64,000 bases of DNA, taken from NCBI GenBank assembly GCA_021846275.1, contig JAJZBZ010000003.1, positions 124,001 through 188,000 of the forward strand, written 5' to 3'. This document shows positions 1 to 8,552 of the stretch, one piece after another (positions within the stretch are counted from its first letter, which is position 1; every line of letters starts with the position of its first letter). Made by a program: the position numbers and the translations under genes. The stretch comes from Acidobacteriota bacterium (lineage in GTDB: Bacteria; Acidobacteriota; Terriglobia; Terriglobales; Acidobacteriaceae). A model generated the notes under the pieces. The model did not search any database. It saw only the letters and a program-made list of their open reading frames with translations, and was not told the DNA's origin.

Positions 1-1828
1 CCGATCCGGGAGCCATTGAACTGAGTGTGTCGCAGGCCGTGCCCGCGTTGCCGGACCACGGACCCTGTGAGCCGTCAAAGACGAAGGTGCCGCGCTGGTC
101 CGCCTGATAGAAATCATCCACCTGCGCCTGGCGGAACTCACCGCCGAAGTGCATCTGGTGGCGGCCCACGGTCCAGGAGAGCGATTCGTCGAGATGGCCG
201 GTGATGTCGTTGCGCCCTGAGTTGGGCGTGCCGCCAACAATGTCGAAACCATCCGACGACGAGCCGAGGCCGCTGCTGGCCGACGGCGCTTCAATCTGTA
301 TGCGCGGCGCGCCGGCCAGCGAGAGTGCGGTCGCGCCCGTATCGAGGCCCAGGCCGATCGGGTTGAAGGCTGTGCTTGAGTCGGAAAACACCTGATTGAA
401 GTAGTTCACGCCCATGAATATCTGGTTGCTCAACTGCGGCGTAATCACGGTGTTATAGGTGAGCGAGTAGTTCTGCACATGGATCGGCGCGGCCTCATAG
501 TAGGGCGTGAGCAGCGAGACCGTGGGCGCGACCTGGGTTCCCTGCCCCACGTACCACTTGAACGAGAGATTGTTGTTGCTGTTGATGGAGTAATCGAGCT
601 TCACCAGTCCGTTGTGGCTGAAGCCGAATTCATTCTCCGGATTGGTGTAGTTGAACGGCGTCGCCCCGCCGGTGAGCGCATTCGAGGGCCACAGAGCCTG
701 ATTGCTGCCGGAGCCGTGCAGCAGGTTGAACGAAGCCTGGTTGACGGGCACGTTGTAAGCATTCAGGATCGATGTCGCCCCTGCCTGATAAGCCGCCGAA
801 GGCTCGGTCGAAGGCTGGTTGACGCCGATGGTGAAACGCTGATCCTCGTAGGTGGTGAAGAAGAAAAACCGATTCTTCAGGAAGGGTCCGCCAGCCGAGT
901 AGCCAAACTGCTGATTGCGCAGCTCCGGCTTGGTGGTCGACAAGGCCGACATTGCAGCCAGCGCTTCGTTGCGGTTGTAGTAGTAGGCCGAACCGTGAAG
1001 CTGGTTGGTGCCGGACTTGATCGACAGGTTCACCGTCGCGCCGGGACTGCGGCCAATATCCGGGCCGGCCTGGGTGACGACGGAAACCTGCTGAATGGCA
1101 TCCAGCGGCAGCGTGACGCCTGCGATGCCCGAGACGCCGCCCTGGTTGGCGGCGGGAATGTTCCACCAGACATCGTTGTTGTCCGCGCCCTCGATCTGCC
1201 AGTTCACCATGTCCGGACGCGTACCGTTCACCGAACCGTAGCCGCCGCCGGAGTAACCCGCGTAGCCGGGCGTGATGGCGATCATCTGCGTGAAATCGCG
1301 GCCATTCATCGGCGTATCCTGAACGACCTGCGTGGGAATATCGGTGGTCTGCACGGTCGATGTGGTATCGAGCGCCAGCGCCTCGGCGGAGACCTGAACC
1401 GTCTCGCCCGTGGAAGCCAGGCCAAGCTTTACCGGCAGCGTGTAGACCGCGCCGGCTGAGACGGGCACGGACTCCACCGTCTCCGGCTTGAATCCCTGGC
1501 CGGTGACCGTGATGTTGTAGTTGCCGATGGGAATGTCGCGGAAGGCAAACTCACCGGCGCTTGAGGTAACCGACTTCAGCGTGACCCCGGTGGCCGCGTG
1601 CGTGGCCGTGACCGCTGCGCCGGGAATGACCGCGCCGCTGGGATCGGTGACCGTGCCGTTGATGGCTCCGCGAAAGGTCTGCGCAGCGGCGGGCAGGAGA
1701 GCCATCAAGGCGAAAAGCAGCAAAAGAAAAAGCGCACGGGAATGGACGCGAACACTGTCTGGAACCGAAGGACGCGTCGAAGGACTCCATGGGAAAAAAA
1801 GCCGACTATAACTGCGGATACCGCGCAT
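1..1828 (-). CDS. TonB-dependent receptor, Oar-like, N-terminal part (cut by window edge)
   Basis: Outer-membrane receptor for uptake of a large substrate, probably an oligosaccharide given the neighbouring glycosidases; the substrate is an inference. The first 609 residues are visible and the frame stays open to the window edge, so the C-terminal half of the barrel is missing. A basic N-terminus is followed by a hydrophobic signal (RALFLLLLFALMALLPAAAQ), then a carboxypeptidase-regulatory beta-sandwich (residues about 55-140, GTVTDPSGAVIPGAAVTAT and GEFAFRDIPIGNYNITVTG), then plug and early barrel, with stretches such as LSWTVGRHQMHFGGEFRQ typical of barrel strands. The ATG at 1828 is chosen because GGAGG lies 8 bases upstream (1837-1841). 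This architecture is very common in Acidobacteriota. It is followed upstream by a 500-base gene-free region that should carry its promoter. Confidence 0.9.
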   Translation of the reverse strand, partial: MRGIRSYSRLFFPWSPSTRPSVPDSVRVHSRALFLLLLFALMALLPAAAQTFRGAINGTVTDPSGAVIPGAAVTATHAATGVTLKSVTSSAGEFAFRDIPIGNYNITVTGQGFKPETVESVPVSAGAVYTLPVKLGLASTGETVQVSAEALALDTTSTVQTTDIPTQVVQDTPMNGRDFTQMIAITPGYAGYSGGGYGSVNGTRPDMVNWQIEGADNNDVWWNIPAANQGGVSGIAGVTLPLDAIQQVSVVTQAGPDIGRSPGATVNLSIKSGTNQLHGSAYYYNRNEALAAMSALSTTKPELRNQQFGYSAGGPFLKNRFFFFTTYEDQRFTIGVNQPSTEPSAAYQAGATSILNAYNVPVNQASFNLLHGSGSNQALWPSNALTGGATPFNYTNPENEFGFSHNGLVKLDYSINSNNNLSFKWYVGQGTQVAPTVSLLTPYYEAAPIHVQNYSLTYNTVITPQLSNQIFMGVNYFNQVFSDSSTAFNPIGLGLDTGATALSLAGAPRIQIEAPSASSGLGSSSDGFDIVGGTPNSGRNDITGHLDESLSWTVGRHQMHFGGEFRQAQVDDFYQADQRGTFVFDGSQGPWSGNAGTACDTLSSMAPGS

Positions 1829-2328
1829 GCGAACTACCTCCGAAAATGAAGTAAGTAAAGGCGTGCGCCTCAAGAACCACAGATCAAGAGACGTGGGCTG
1901 AATCGAAATTTGGAAAGACCGCCGGGAACTGCGGAGAAACTACCCCGAACCACTTGTGGACCGAATCGACTTACGCGAAAAGGAGGTGTGTCTCGGATTT
2001 CGCGTCTGCGATTCGGTGCTGGATGAGCGATCCGGAAGCCGGGGATCCGTGCATGCAAAAAGACCGACGCGCAGGCGCGACGGTCTCAGCAAAGAGAACT
2101 ATGACAGGGAATAGTGCGAATGAAACAGCTATGGTTGGCTTCCATTCTTAAACATAGTTGGAATGAAAAAAAAAATGCAAGCAAAAACTGCGAGGCTATT
2201 ACTTCTGTTTATGACGGGCATGGGAAAACGCGCGGAGTCGTGGGGGCTGGGCACGGCGGAAACAGCCGGGAGGCGACAAAAAAACCTGGGAGATTGGACA
2301 CGGCTTCAGAAACAGCGCGCCGGTTGGC
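1829..2328. other. 500-base gene-free region between TonB receptor and Crp/Fnr gene
   Basis: No convincing protein gene is visible on either strand; open frames here are short and lack codon character. It must hold the promoter of the leftward TonB receptor gene. It contains a strong hairpin terminator (2057-2086, listed separately) and an A-rich stretch at about 2163-2177. The part between the Crp/Fnr stop (2329) and the hairpin could be a long 3' untranslated region or a small leftward RNA. Confidence 0.5.
2057..2086 (-). terminator. Rho-independent terminator, leftward
   Basis: Reading the minus strand, AGACCG pairs with CGGTCT (2061-2066 with 2081-2086), then one A/A mismatch, then CGCG pairs with CGCG around a 4-base loop (2072-2075). 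Five U residues follow (2057-2061). It lies about 240 bases beyond the Crp/Fnr stop codon, unusually far, so it may end that transcript or an unannotated small RNA. Confidence 0.7.
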
Positions 2329-3045
2329 TCAGGCCGTCAGCTTGTCCAGCTCGGCCTCGTTCAGGATCGTCACCCGCGAGCCATGCACGCGAATCCACTG
2401 CTGACGGCGAAACTGGCTGAGCAGCCGCGTGATGGTCTCACGCGAAGTTCCGGCCATGTTTGCGATCTCCTCATGCGTGAGCGCCATGGTGAACTTCATC
2501 TCTGCGTCGCCGCAGCGCGCCGAGCGCGCCCACTCCAGCAGCAACTGCGCCAGCCGTCCTCCCGCCGTGGTTGAGAGTGCCAGCCGCCGCGCGTCGCGAA
2601 AGACAGTTCCGTACTCCAGCGACAACGACTGCGCGGCCTTCATGCTGGCCGGAGCGTGTGTTTCAAGCAGCTTCACAAACTGCTCCCTGCGAATGGTTTT
2701 GATGACGCACGGCTCAATGGTTTCGGCGGTGACCTCATGCGGCGTGTCGGCCAGCGCCGCATTCAGGCCAAGCAGGTCGCCGGGCACGGCGATCTTCAGG
2801 ATCATCGTGCGACCGTCACGCGAGGTGGTCGAGATCTTCACCTGTCCGCTGCACAGCACGAAAACATTCCGCACCGCATCGCCTTCGCTGAAGAGCTTTG
2901 CGCCGGGCGCGTGATTGACCAGTACTCCGATGCGGTCAAACTCTTCCAGCGCCGCATCCGGCAGGTTGCAGAACAATCGTACGTACCGGTGTTCACAGTG
3001 GAGACAATCCTCGGGCTGAGAGTGAAGCTGGGTGAACGGCGTCAT
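2329..3045 (-). CDS. Crp/Fnr-family transcriptional regulator
   Basis: DNA-binding regulator of 238 residues. Residues about 25-140 form the cyclic-nucleotide-binding-like beta roll (GAKLFSEGDAVRNVFVLCSG, PGDLLGLNAAL). Residues about 150-235 form the winged helix, with LTHEEIANMAGTSRETITRLL as helix-turn-helix; the E-T-x-x-R recognition helix resembles that of FNR. Cysteines at 14, 17 and 26 precede the sensor domain and another sits at 113, the same overall arrangement as the four [4Fe-4S] ligands of E. coli FNR (three N-terminal, one internal), though the spacing differs (CX2CX8C). An oxygen or NO sensor is therefore plausible but unproven. C65 is an extra cysteine. It is divergent from the GH3 gene across about 200 bases, which may hold a shared control region; no clear FNR box (TTGAT-N4-ATCAA) was seen there. 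Confidence 0.9.
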   Translation of the reverse strand: MTPFTQLHSQPEDCLHCEHRYVRLFCNLPDAALEEFDRIGVLVNHAPGAKLFSEGDAVRNVFVLCSGQVKISTTSRDGRTMILKIAVPGDLLGLNAALADTPHEVTAETIEPCVIKTIRREQFVKLLETHAPASMKAAQSLSLEYGTVFRDARRLALSTTAGGRLAQLLLEWARSARCGDAEMKFTMALTHEEIANMAGTSRETITRLLSQFRRQQWIRVHGSRVTILNEAELDKLTA

Positions 3046-3249
3046 AGCGTTTTGACCTCACACCTGCGGGGGAGTGACCCGGTCTCATGGGGCAGCGTTA
3101 GTATACCGCCAACTCCGGCTCGCGAAAGCGGATATTTCTGTCGTGTGAGCGGCGGCGCGCCATTCCGACCCGGGCCTGCGCGGCAACCCGTAACAATCGT
3201 TTGTTTCCCCTTGCCACAACGCGCTCCCGCCGTGTACTCTTCCCACGCT

Positions 3250-5814
3250 ATGAAAATCTTCCATTTCCGCTTCGTTTCCCTGTCCAGCCTTCGCACAGCC
3301 GCGCAGGCGCTTGCCACTCTCGGCTTTGCAATCCCACTCTGCGCCATTGCGCCTGCGGCGCAGGCACAACAGAACTGGGGGCCTGCTCCGGACTCGCCAG
3401 CCATTGAGCAGCAGGCGCACGCGATGGTGAGCAAGCTGACGCTGGAGCAGAAGATTCATCTGCTGGGCGGCGTGGACGAAATGTTCACCCACGCGATGCC
3501 GGTGATCGATCTGCCGCGCCTGAAGATGTCCGACGGCCCGCTCGGCGTGCGCTCCTGGGGACCGACGACAGCCTACGCGGGCGGCGCGGCGCTGGCCGCC
3601 ACCTGGGACCCGACCGTGGCGCGCCGAGTGGGCGAGGGACTGGGCCGCGATGCGCGGGCGCGCGGCGTCGATTTCCTGCTTGCGCCGGGCGTGAATATCG
3701 CGCGCTCGCCCGTGAATGGACGCAACTTCGAGTACCTCTCGGAAGACCCTTTTCTGAACGCGCAGATGGACGTGCAGTACATCGAGGGCGTGCAGTCGGA
3801 GGGCGTGAGCGCGACGGTGAAGCACTTTGCCGGAAACAATCAGGAGTATGACCGGCACAACGTCAGCTCCGACATTGATGAGCGGACGTTCCGGGAGCTG
3901 TATCTGCCGCCGTTTGAGGCGGCGGTGAAGACCGCGCACGTGACCGCCGTGATGGACTCCTACAACCTGATGCACGGCGTCCATTCGACGCAGAACTACG
4001 ACCTGAACACGAAGCTGCTGAAGCAGGAGTGGGGCTTCAAGGGCGTGCTGATGTCGGACTGGGACGCGACCTATGACGGCGTGGCGGCGGCCAACAGCGG
4101 ACTCGATCTGGAGATGCCTTCGGCGAAGTTCATGAACGAGCAGACGCTGCTGCCGGCCGTGCGCGCGGGCAAGGTTTCCGAGGCCACCATCGACGACAAG
4201 CTGGTGCGACTGTTTCGCGTGGCGCTGCGCTATGGCTGGATCGGCCCCAACGTGCGCCCGCAGCAGATCGACACGCTGCCGCTCTACTCCGTTCCGGATC
4301 GCGCCATCGCCCTCCAGGGCGCGCGCGAAAGCCTGACCCTGCTCAAGAATGAACAGAATTTTCTGCCGCTCTCTGCGGCGCGCGAGAAGACCATCGCGCT
4401 GATCGGCCCCGATGCCTATCCGGCCGTGCCCGGCGGCGGCGGCTCGTCGCAGGCCACGGCCTTCGATCCGGTCAGCATCCTCACCGGCCTGGCCAATCTT
4501 GCCAGCACCGAGGGCATGCACGTTCTCTACGCGCGCGGGCTGCCCAGTGAGCAGGATATCTTCCGCTCCACGCGCTTCGATGCGCCGGTTCGCGTGGAGC
4601 ACTTTGACAATCACGACTTCAGCGGCTCGCCCTCGTCCGTAACAACGCAGGCGATGGTGGACGATCTGAAGCCGGCGATGTGGGACGTGGTCGATCCGCA
4701 CAAGCGCGGACTGCGCTACACGGCCAGCTACACGGCGAAGACAACGGGCGATTATCTGCTGCTGGCCGGAGCCTCGGGCGAAGACTCCTACACCGTGAGC
4801 GTGGACGGCAAACAGGTGATCGAGCAGCCGCACCGCGAGGGCCAGTATCCGATGTCGGCGACCGTGCATCTGGCGGCGGGCACGCCGGTGACGATTGTCG
4901 CCGACTACATTCCGCGTGCGCCGGGCATCCGCATGGCGCTGGGCCTGCGCGCGATCAGCGATCTGATTCCCGCCGACGCGCTGCGGCTGGCCGCGCACGC
5001 TGACGCAGTCGTGCTTTCGGTCGGCTTCAATCACGACACCGAAAGCGAAGGCTACGACCGCAGCTTCGCACTGCCGTGGGGCCAGGATGCGCTGGTCCGC
5101 GCCGTGGCCGCTGCCAACCCGCACACGGCCGTGGTGCTGACGGCCGGCGGCGCGGTGGATACACGCGACTGGCTGGACAAGGTGCCCGCATTCATCCAGA
5201 GCTACTACGCCGGGCAGGAGGGTGGAACGGCGATTGCCGAGGCGCTGCTGGGTCGCATCAATCCCGAAGGCAAGCTGCCGGTGACCTTTGACCGCAGCTT
5301 CGAAGACGACCCGACCTTCGCGAATTACTACGCGAAAAAAGAGGCCGACGGCATCCTCCATGTGCATTACAACGAGAAGCTGATGGTTGGCTATCGCTAC
5401 TGGACGACGACGGGCAGGCATCCGCTCTATCCGTTTGGATATGGCCTCAGCTACACGAGCTTCGCGTTCTCTCATCTCCAGGTGAATCCCACATTCAGGG
5501 CGGGCGACGCCGTCGCCGTCAGCTTTGACGTGACCAACACCGGCAAGGTGGCCGGCGCGGAAGTGGCGCAGCTTTACGTCTCCGAACCGAACGCTCCCGT
5601 CACGCGACCGGAGCGCGAGCTGAAGGGGTTTGAGAAGGTTCGCCTCGCGCCGGGCGCGACACAGCACGTGACGCTCACGCTCAGCCGACGCTCGTTCTCC
5701 TGGTGGGATGTGACCACGCACAACTGGAAGATGGACGATGGAAAGTTCATTCTCCACGTCGGTGACTCGTCGGAATCGACGCCGCTGGAGGCGACCATCA
5801 CGGCGACAAACTGA
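3250..5814 (+). CDS. secreted GH3 beta-glucosidase with PA14 insert
   Basis: Glycoside hydrolase family 3 enzyme, 854 residues, probably releasing terminal beta-linked glucose or xylose from oligosaccharides in the periplasm. A signal peptide (residues 1 to about 39, ending APAAQAQ) precedes the (beta/alpha)8 domain. The nucleophile is D270 in VLMSDWD. The second alpha/beta domain is interrupted by a PA14 carbohydrate-binding insert (about 440-570). TESEGYDRSF (about 597-606) carries the probable acid/base glutamate. A fibronectin-III-like C-terminus (about 755-850, GAEVAQLYVSEP) is standard for the family. The frame is open upstream of 3250, but the ATG at 3250 directly precedes the signal peptide. 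Substrate cannot be decided from sequence. It converges with the phosphotransacylase gene; a hairpin lies between them. Confidence 0.95.
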   Translation: MKIFHFRFVSLSSLRTAAQALATLGFAIPLCAIAPAAQAQQNWGPAPDSPAIEQQAHAMVSKLTLEQKIHLLGGVDEMFTHAMPVIDLPRLKMSDGPLGVRSWGPTTAYAGGAALAATWDPTVARRVGEGLGRDARARGVDFLLAPGVNIARSPVNGRNFEYLSEDPFLNAQMDVQYIEGVQSEGVSATVKHFAGNNQEYDRHNVSSDIDERTFRELYLPPFEAAVKTAHVTAVMDSYNLMHGVHSTQNYDLNTKLLKQEWGFKGVLMSDWDATYDGVAAANSGLDLEMPSAKFMNEQTLLPAVRAGKVSEATIDDKLVRLFRVALRYGWIGPNVRPQQIDTLPLYSVPDRAIALQGARESLTLLKNEQNFLPLSAAREKTIALIGPDAYPAVPGGGGSSQATAFDPVSILTGLANLASTEGMHVLYARGLPSEQDIFRSTRFDAPVRVEHFDNHDFSGSPSSVTTQAMVDDLKPAMWDVVDPHKRGLRYTASYTAKTTGDYLLLAGASGEDSYTVSVDGKQVIEQPHREGQYPMSATVHLAAGTPVTIVADYIPRAPGIRMALGLRAISDLIPADALRLAAHADAVVLSVGFNHDTESEGYDRSFALPWGQDALVRAVAAANPHTAVVLTAGGAVDTRDWLDKVPAFIQSYYAGQEGGTAIAEALLGRINPEGKLPVTFDRSFEDDPTFANYYAKKEADGILHVHYNEKLMVGYRYWTTTGRHPLYPFGYGLSYTSFAFSHLQVNPTFRAGDAVAVSFDVTNTGKVAGAEVAQLYVSEPNAPVTRPERELKGFEKVRLAPGATQHVTLTLSRRSFSWWDVTTHNWKMDDGKFILHVGDSSESTPLEATITATN

Positions 5815-5845
5815 GCCGCGCATCGCCGGAAATAATCAGAAAGCA

Positions 5846-5890
5846 CAACGCCCGCCCGCCTGCATCTTTCTGCGAGACCGGCGGGCGTTG
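5846..5890. terminator. Candidate bidirectional hairpin terminator
   Basis: A perfect 11-bp inverted repeat (5846-5856 CAACGCCCGCC with 5880-5890 GGCGGGCGTTG) around a 23-base loop, placed between two convergent genes. It lacks a long U tract, so it could act as a weak terminator or transcript stabiliser for either side. Confidence 0.5.
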
Positions 5891-5920
5891 CCGCGTCTGC
5901 GCGCGACCGCCGCGCCTGGC

Positions 5921-6904
5921 TCAGCCCTGCGCCGTTTTCTGCGCCTCTTCGAGCAGCGCCGCCACGGCGCAGGAGGTCAGCCGCGTGGCCGCGGAGTCCG
6001 CGCGGCTGGTCAGGATGACGGGGACGCGCGCGCCGAGCACGATGCCCGCCAGTTGCGCGCCGCCCAGATACTCCAGTTGCTTGGCCAGCATGTTGCCCGA
6101 CTCCAGATCAGGCACGACGAGAATATCGGCCCGGCCCGCGACCGGCGACTTCAACCCCTTGATCTCGGCTGCCTTTTCGCTCACCGCCGTGTCAAAGGCA
6201 AGCGGCCCGTCGAGCACGCCGCCGGTGATCTGTTTGCGATCGGCCATCTTGCAGAGCGCGGCCGCGTCCAGCGTCGAGGCAATCTTCGGATTCACGGTTT
6301 CGACTGCGGACAGCAGCGCAACCTTCGGCTCCGGAATGCCCAGCGCATGCGCCAGGTCAATCGCGTTCTGCACGATGTGAATTTTGTCTTCGAGGTCCGG
6401 CTCGATGTTGATGGCCGCGTCCGTGATGAGCAGCGTGCGGTCATAGGCCGGCGTGTCCATCACGAAGACGTGACTGATGCGCTTGCCCGTGCGCAGGCCG
6501 GTGTCGCGCGCCATGGCCACGCGCATCAGCTCGTCGGTGTGCAGACTGCCCTTCATCATCGCCTGCGCTTTTCCGCTGCGGCAGAGATCAACGCTGGCCT
6601 GCGCGGCTGCGGCCTCGGTTGCGGCCTCGACCATCGGCAGCGCCTCGACGCTCACACCCATCCCTGCAGCCAGCGCGCGGATGGCTGCACCGTCGCCGAC
6701 CAGCACCGGCTCGATCAGCCCGGCTTCGGCTGCCTCCAGCGCGCCGCCCAGCGCCACATCGGAGAGCGGCCAGCAGACGGCGGTCGTCAGCGCGGGCAGC
6801 GCGCGGCAGCGATCCAGAAATTTGTGAAAGACGTGATAATCCTGCGGATGCCCAACCAGCGGATTCACAGTCACGGACTCGGCCAGCGTTGCCAGATCAC
6901 TCAT
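5921..6904 (-). CDS. phosphate acetyl/butyryltransferase family protein
   Basis: Enzyme of the PTA_PTB family, which interconverts acyl-CoA and acyl phosphate in the cytoplasm. 327 residues, the normal size for phosphate butyryltransferase-type enzymes. Recognisable stretches are MMKGSLHTDELMRVAM, VFVMDTPAYDRTLLITDAAI, GPLAFDTAVS and ADILVVPDLESGNMLAKQL. The ATG at 6904 has GGAGGGG just upstream; the frame continues further but without protein-like sequence. No acetate or butyrate kinase is next to it, so acyl preference and physiological direction stay open. Confidence 0.88.
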   Translation of the reverse strand: MSDLATLAESVTVNPLVGHPQDYHVFHKFLDRCRALPALTTAVCWPLSDVALGGALEAAEAGLIEPVLVGDGAAIRALAAGMGVSVEALPMVEAATEAAAAQASVDLCRSGKAQAMMKGSLHTDELMRVAMARDTGLRTGKRISHVFVMDTPAYDRTLLITDAAINIEPDLEDKIHIVQNAIDLAHALGIPEPKVALLSAVETVNPKIASTLDAAALCKMADRKQITGGVLDGPLAFDTAVSEKAAEIKGLKSPVAGRADILVVPDLESGNMLAKQLEYLGGAQLAGIVLGARVPVILTSRADSAATRLTSCAVAALLEEAQKTAQG

Positions 6905-7386
6905 CGAATTCCCCTCCGGATCGAATGCTCGCCCGATCCCATGCCTTCCGGCTACCGTGCCTTCCGGCCGGAGCTTCCGGACGCGCAAGCCGGATCGCCC
7001 ACAATCCGACTCTGCTTCCATCATCCAACGTTTTGCCGGTTCCGCGCCTGTGTTCGCGGTCACACCCGTCTCAAAACCAGTCCCCTGACCCACCTCTCGA
7101 ACCGGAACCGGGCAGGCCGAATCGCGAAGAACCGGAGTCTCCCGCAAAGCTCAAATCGCCGGACAACTGCGGAAAAGCGGCCTCAGTCCCTCTCATCCTG
7201 CGCATGGCGGAAAAATCGGTGCTACAGTTTCAGTGCATGAAGACTTTTTTCCGCAATCCGGGTTCTATCCGTTGCAGGACGCGTCCTATCGGATGAACGT
7301 AGGTTGCGTGCGCTGATCCATCGACAAAGACGCCAAGAAGCGGATACCCGGATCCGGCCACGCATCGCAGAAAGGAAGCAAGACCC
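6905..7386. other. 482-base gene-free region between divergent genes
   Basis: Lies between the leftward phosphotransacylase gene and the rightward VWA gene and must contain both promoters. I see no credible ORF, repeat or RNA structure in it. Confidence 0.4.
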
Positions 7387-8358
7387 ATGAAAGTTCGACT
7401 CCTCACTCTTCCCATCATTGCAGCAGTCATGGCCACCGCCGCGCTGGCCGCTGTCGGAATCCCCGCGCAGGCGCAGCAGGACACCAACAGCACCGAGGGC
7501 CGCGTGGTCATTACCGTGATGCCCAAGCATGACAAGGCTCCGACTCCGGCCATCTCCGCGTCTGACATCAAGCTGGCCGTGGACGGCAAACCAGCCCAGG
7601 TCGCGTCGCTCGTGCAGTCACAGTCGCCCAAGGCCCACATTGAGTTCGTCGTGCTCATCGACGACACGGCGCGCAGTAGCCTCGGCATTCAGTTCAACGA
7701 CATCAAGAGCTTCATCCAGGGCCTGCCGCCGAATGCGCGCGTCGCGCTTGGCTACATGGAATACGGCGGCGTGCAAATGGCCATACCGCTCACGATGGAC
7801 CGCCAAGCCGTGCTCAAAAGCCTGCGCCTGACGGCAGGGCCATCGTACTCCAACGGCAGCCCGTACTTCTGTCTTTCGGACCTCGCCAAGCACTGGCCCT
7901 CGGCGGACATGACCGCGCAGCGCGAGGTGCTCATGATCACCGACGGCATCGATGACTACGAGCGCCGATTCGACCCCGAAGACCCGTATGTGCAGACGGC
8001 CATACAGGACGCGACGCAGGCGCACATCGTCGTCTACACCCTCTACTGGCACGGTCGCGGCGACCCGGGAAGCACCTCCTATGTGGGCTACGGCGGACAG
8101 AACCTGCTGGTCGAGATCAGCAGCGCGACGGGCGGATTCTCCTACTGGGAGGGATTCGGCAATCCGGTCTCGTTTTATCCCTTCCTCGACGACCTGAACA
8201 AGCGCCTGCGCAACCAGTACGAGATGACCTTCATGACAGCCTACAGCGGCAAGGACGCAATGGCCTCGCTGCGCTTCCACCTGGACAAGAACGACGCCAA
8301 GGCGACGGCCCCGCAGCAGGTCTATGTCTTCCATCCGAACGGCGCGCCGGTGGACTGA
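7387..8358 (+). CDS. secreted VWFA-related domain protein
   Basis: A 323-residue protein with a signal peptide (1 to about 29, ending IPAQAQ) and a von Willebrand factor A-like domain (about 85-290: IEFVVLIDDTARSSLG, ALGYMEYGGVQMA, REVLMITDGIDDYE). The usual metal site DxSxS is altered here (DDTARSS), so metal binding may be changed or lost. Such short VWFA proteins are frequent in Acidobacteriota and their function is unknown; a role in protein interaction at the envelope is only inferred. GAAAGGAAG upstream of the ATG serves as ribosome-binding site, and a strong terminator follows, so it is probably a single-gene transcript. Confidence 0.8.
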   Translation: MKVRLLTLPIIAAVMATAALAAVGIPAQAQQDTNSTEGRVVITVMPKHDKAPTPAISASDIKLAVDGKPAQVASLVQSQSPKAHIEFVVLIDDTARSSLGIQFNDIKSFIQGLPPNARVALGYMEYGGVQMAIPLTMDRQAVLKSLRLTAGPSYSNGSPYFCLSDLAKHWPSADMTAQREVLMITDGIDDYERRFDPEDPYVQTAIQDATQAHIVVYTLYWHGRGDPGSTSYVGYGGQNLLVEISSATGGFSYWEGFGNPVSFYPFLDDLNKRLRNQYEMTFMTAYSGKDAMASLRFHLDKNDAKATAPQQVYVFHPNGAPVD

Positions 8359-8399
8359 GCACGGCAGCCGGTTCAGTTTCTCATCGACTCAGAAGTACG

Positions 8400-8433
8400 C
8401 GGGCAGCGCCAGCAGCGCTGCCCGGTTTTTTTT
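8400..8433 (+). terminator. Rho-independent terminator after VWFA gene
   Basis: A perfect 10-bp stem (8400-8409 CGGGCAGCGC with 8415-8424 GCGCTGCCCG), a 5-base loop and eight T residues at 8426-8433. A textbook intrinsic terminator for the rightward VWFA transcript; it isolates that gene from xylulokinase. Confidence 0.92.
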
Positions 8434-8552
8434 GCGCGGAAGCTGACACGCTTTCTGGTTTTGCCGCGCCGGGCATCGCCTGCTATCCTCACTCTGCGTC
8501 GGATTTCCTCGACAGAAAACCGATTTATATCCCGTACGCGAAGAGGTGGGCG

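Noticed and set aside
2656-3249. Upstream extension of the GH3 frame over the Crp/Fnr gene
   Set aside because: It overlaps a well-supported regulator and precedes the signal peptide; no ribosome-binding site.
3085-5823. Long antisense open frame of 912 codons opposite the GH3 gene
   Set aside because: Arg/His/Gly-rich shadow of a high-GC gene; the opposing frame encodes a complete GH3 enzyme with catalytic motifs.
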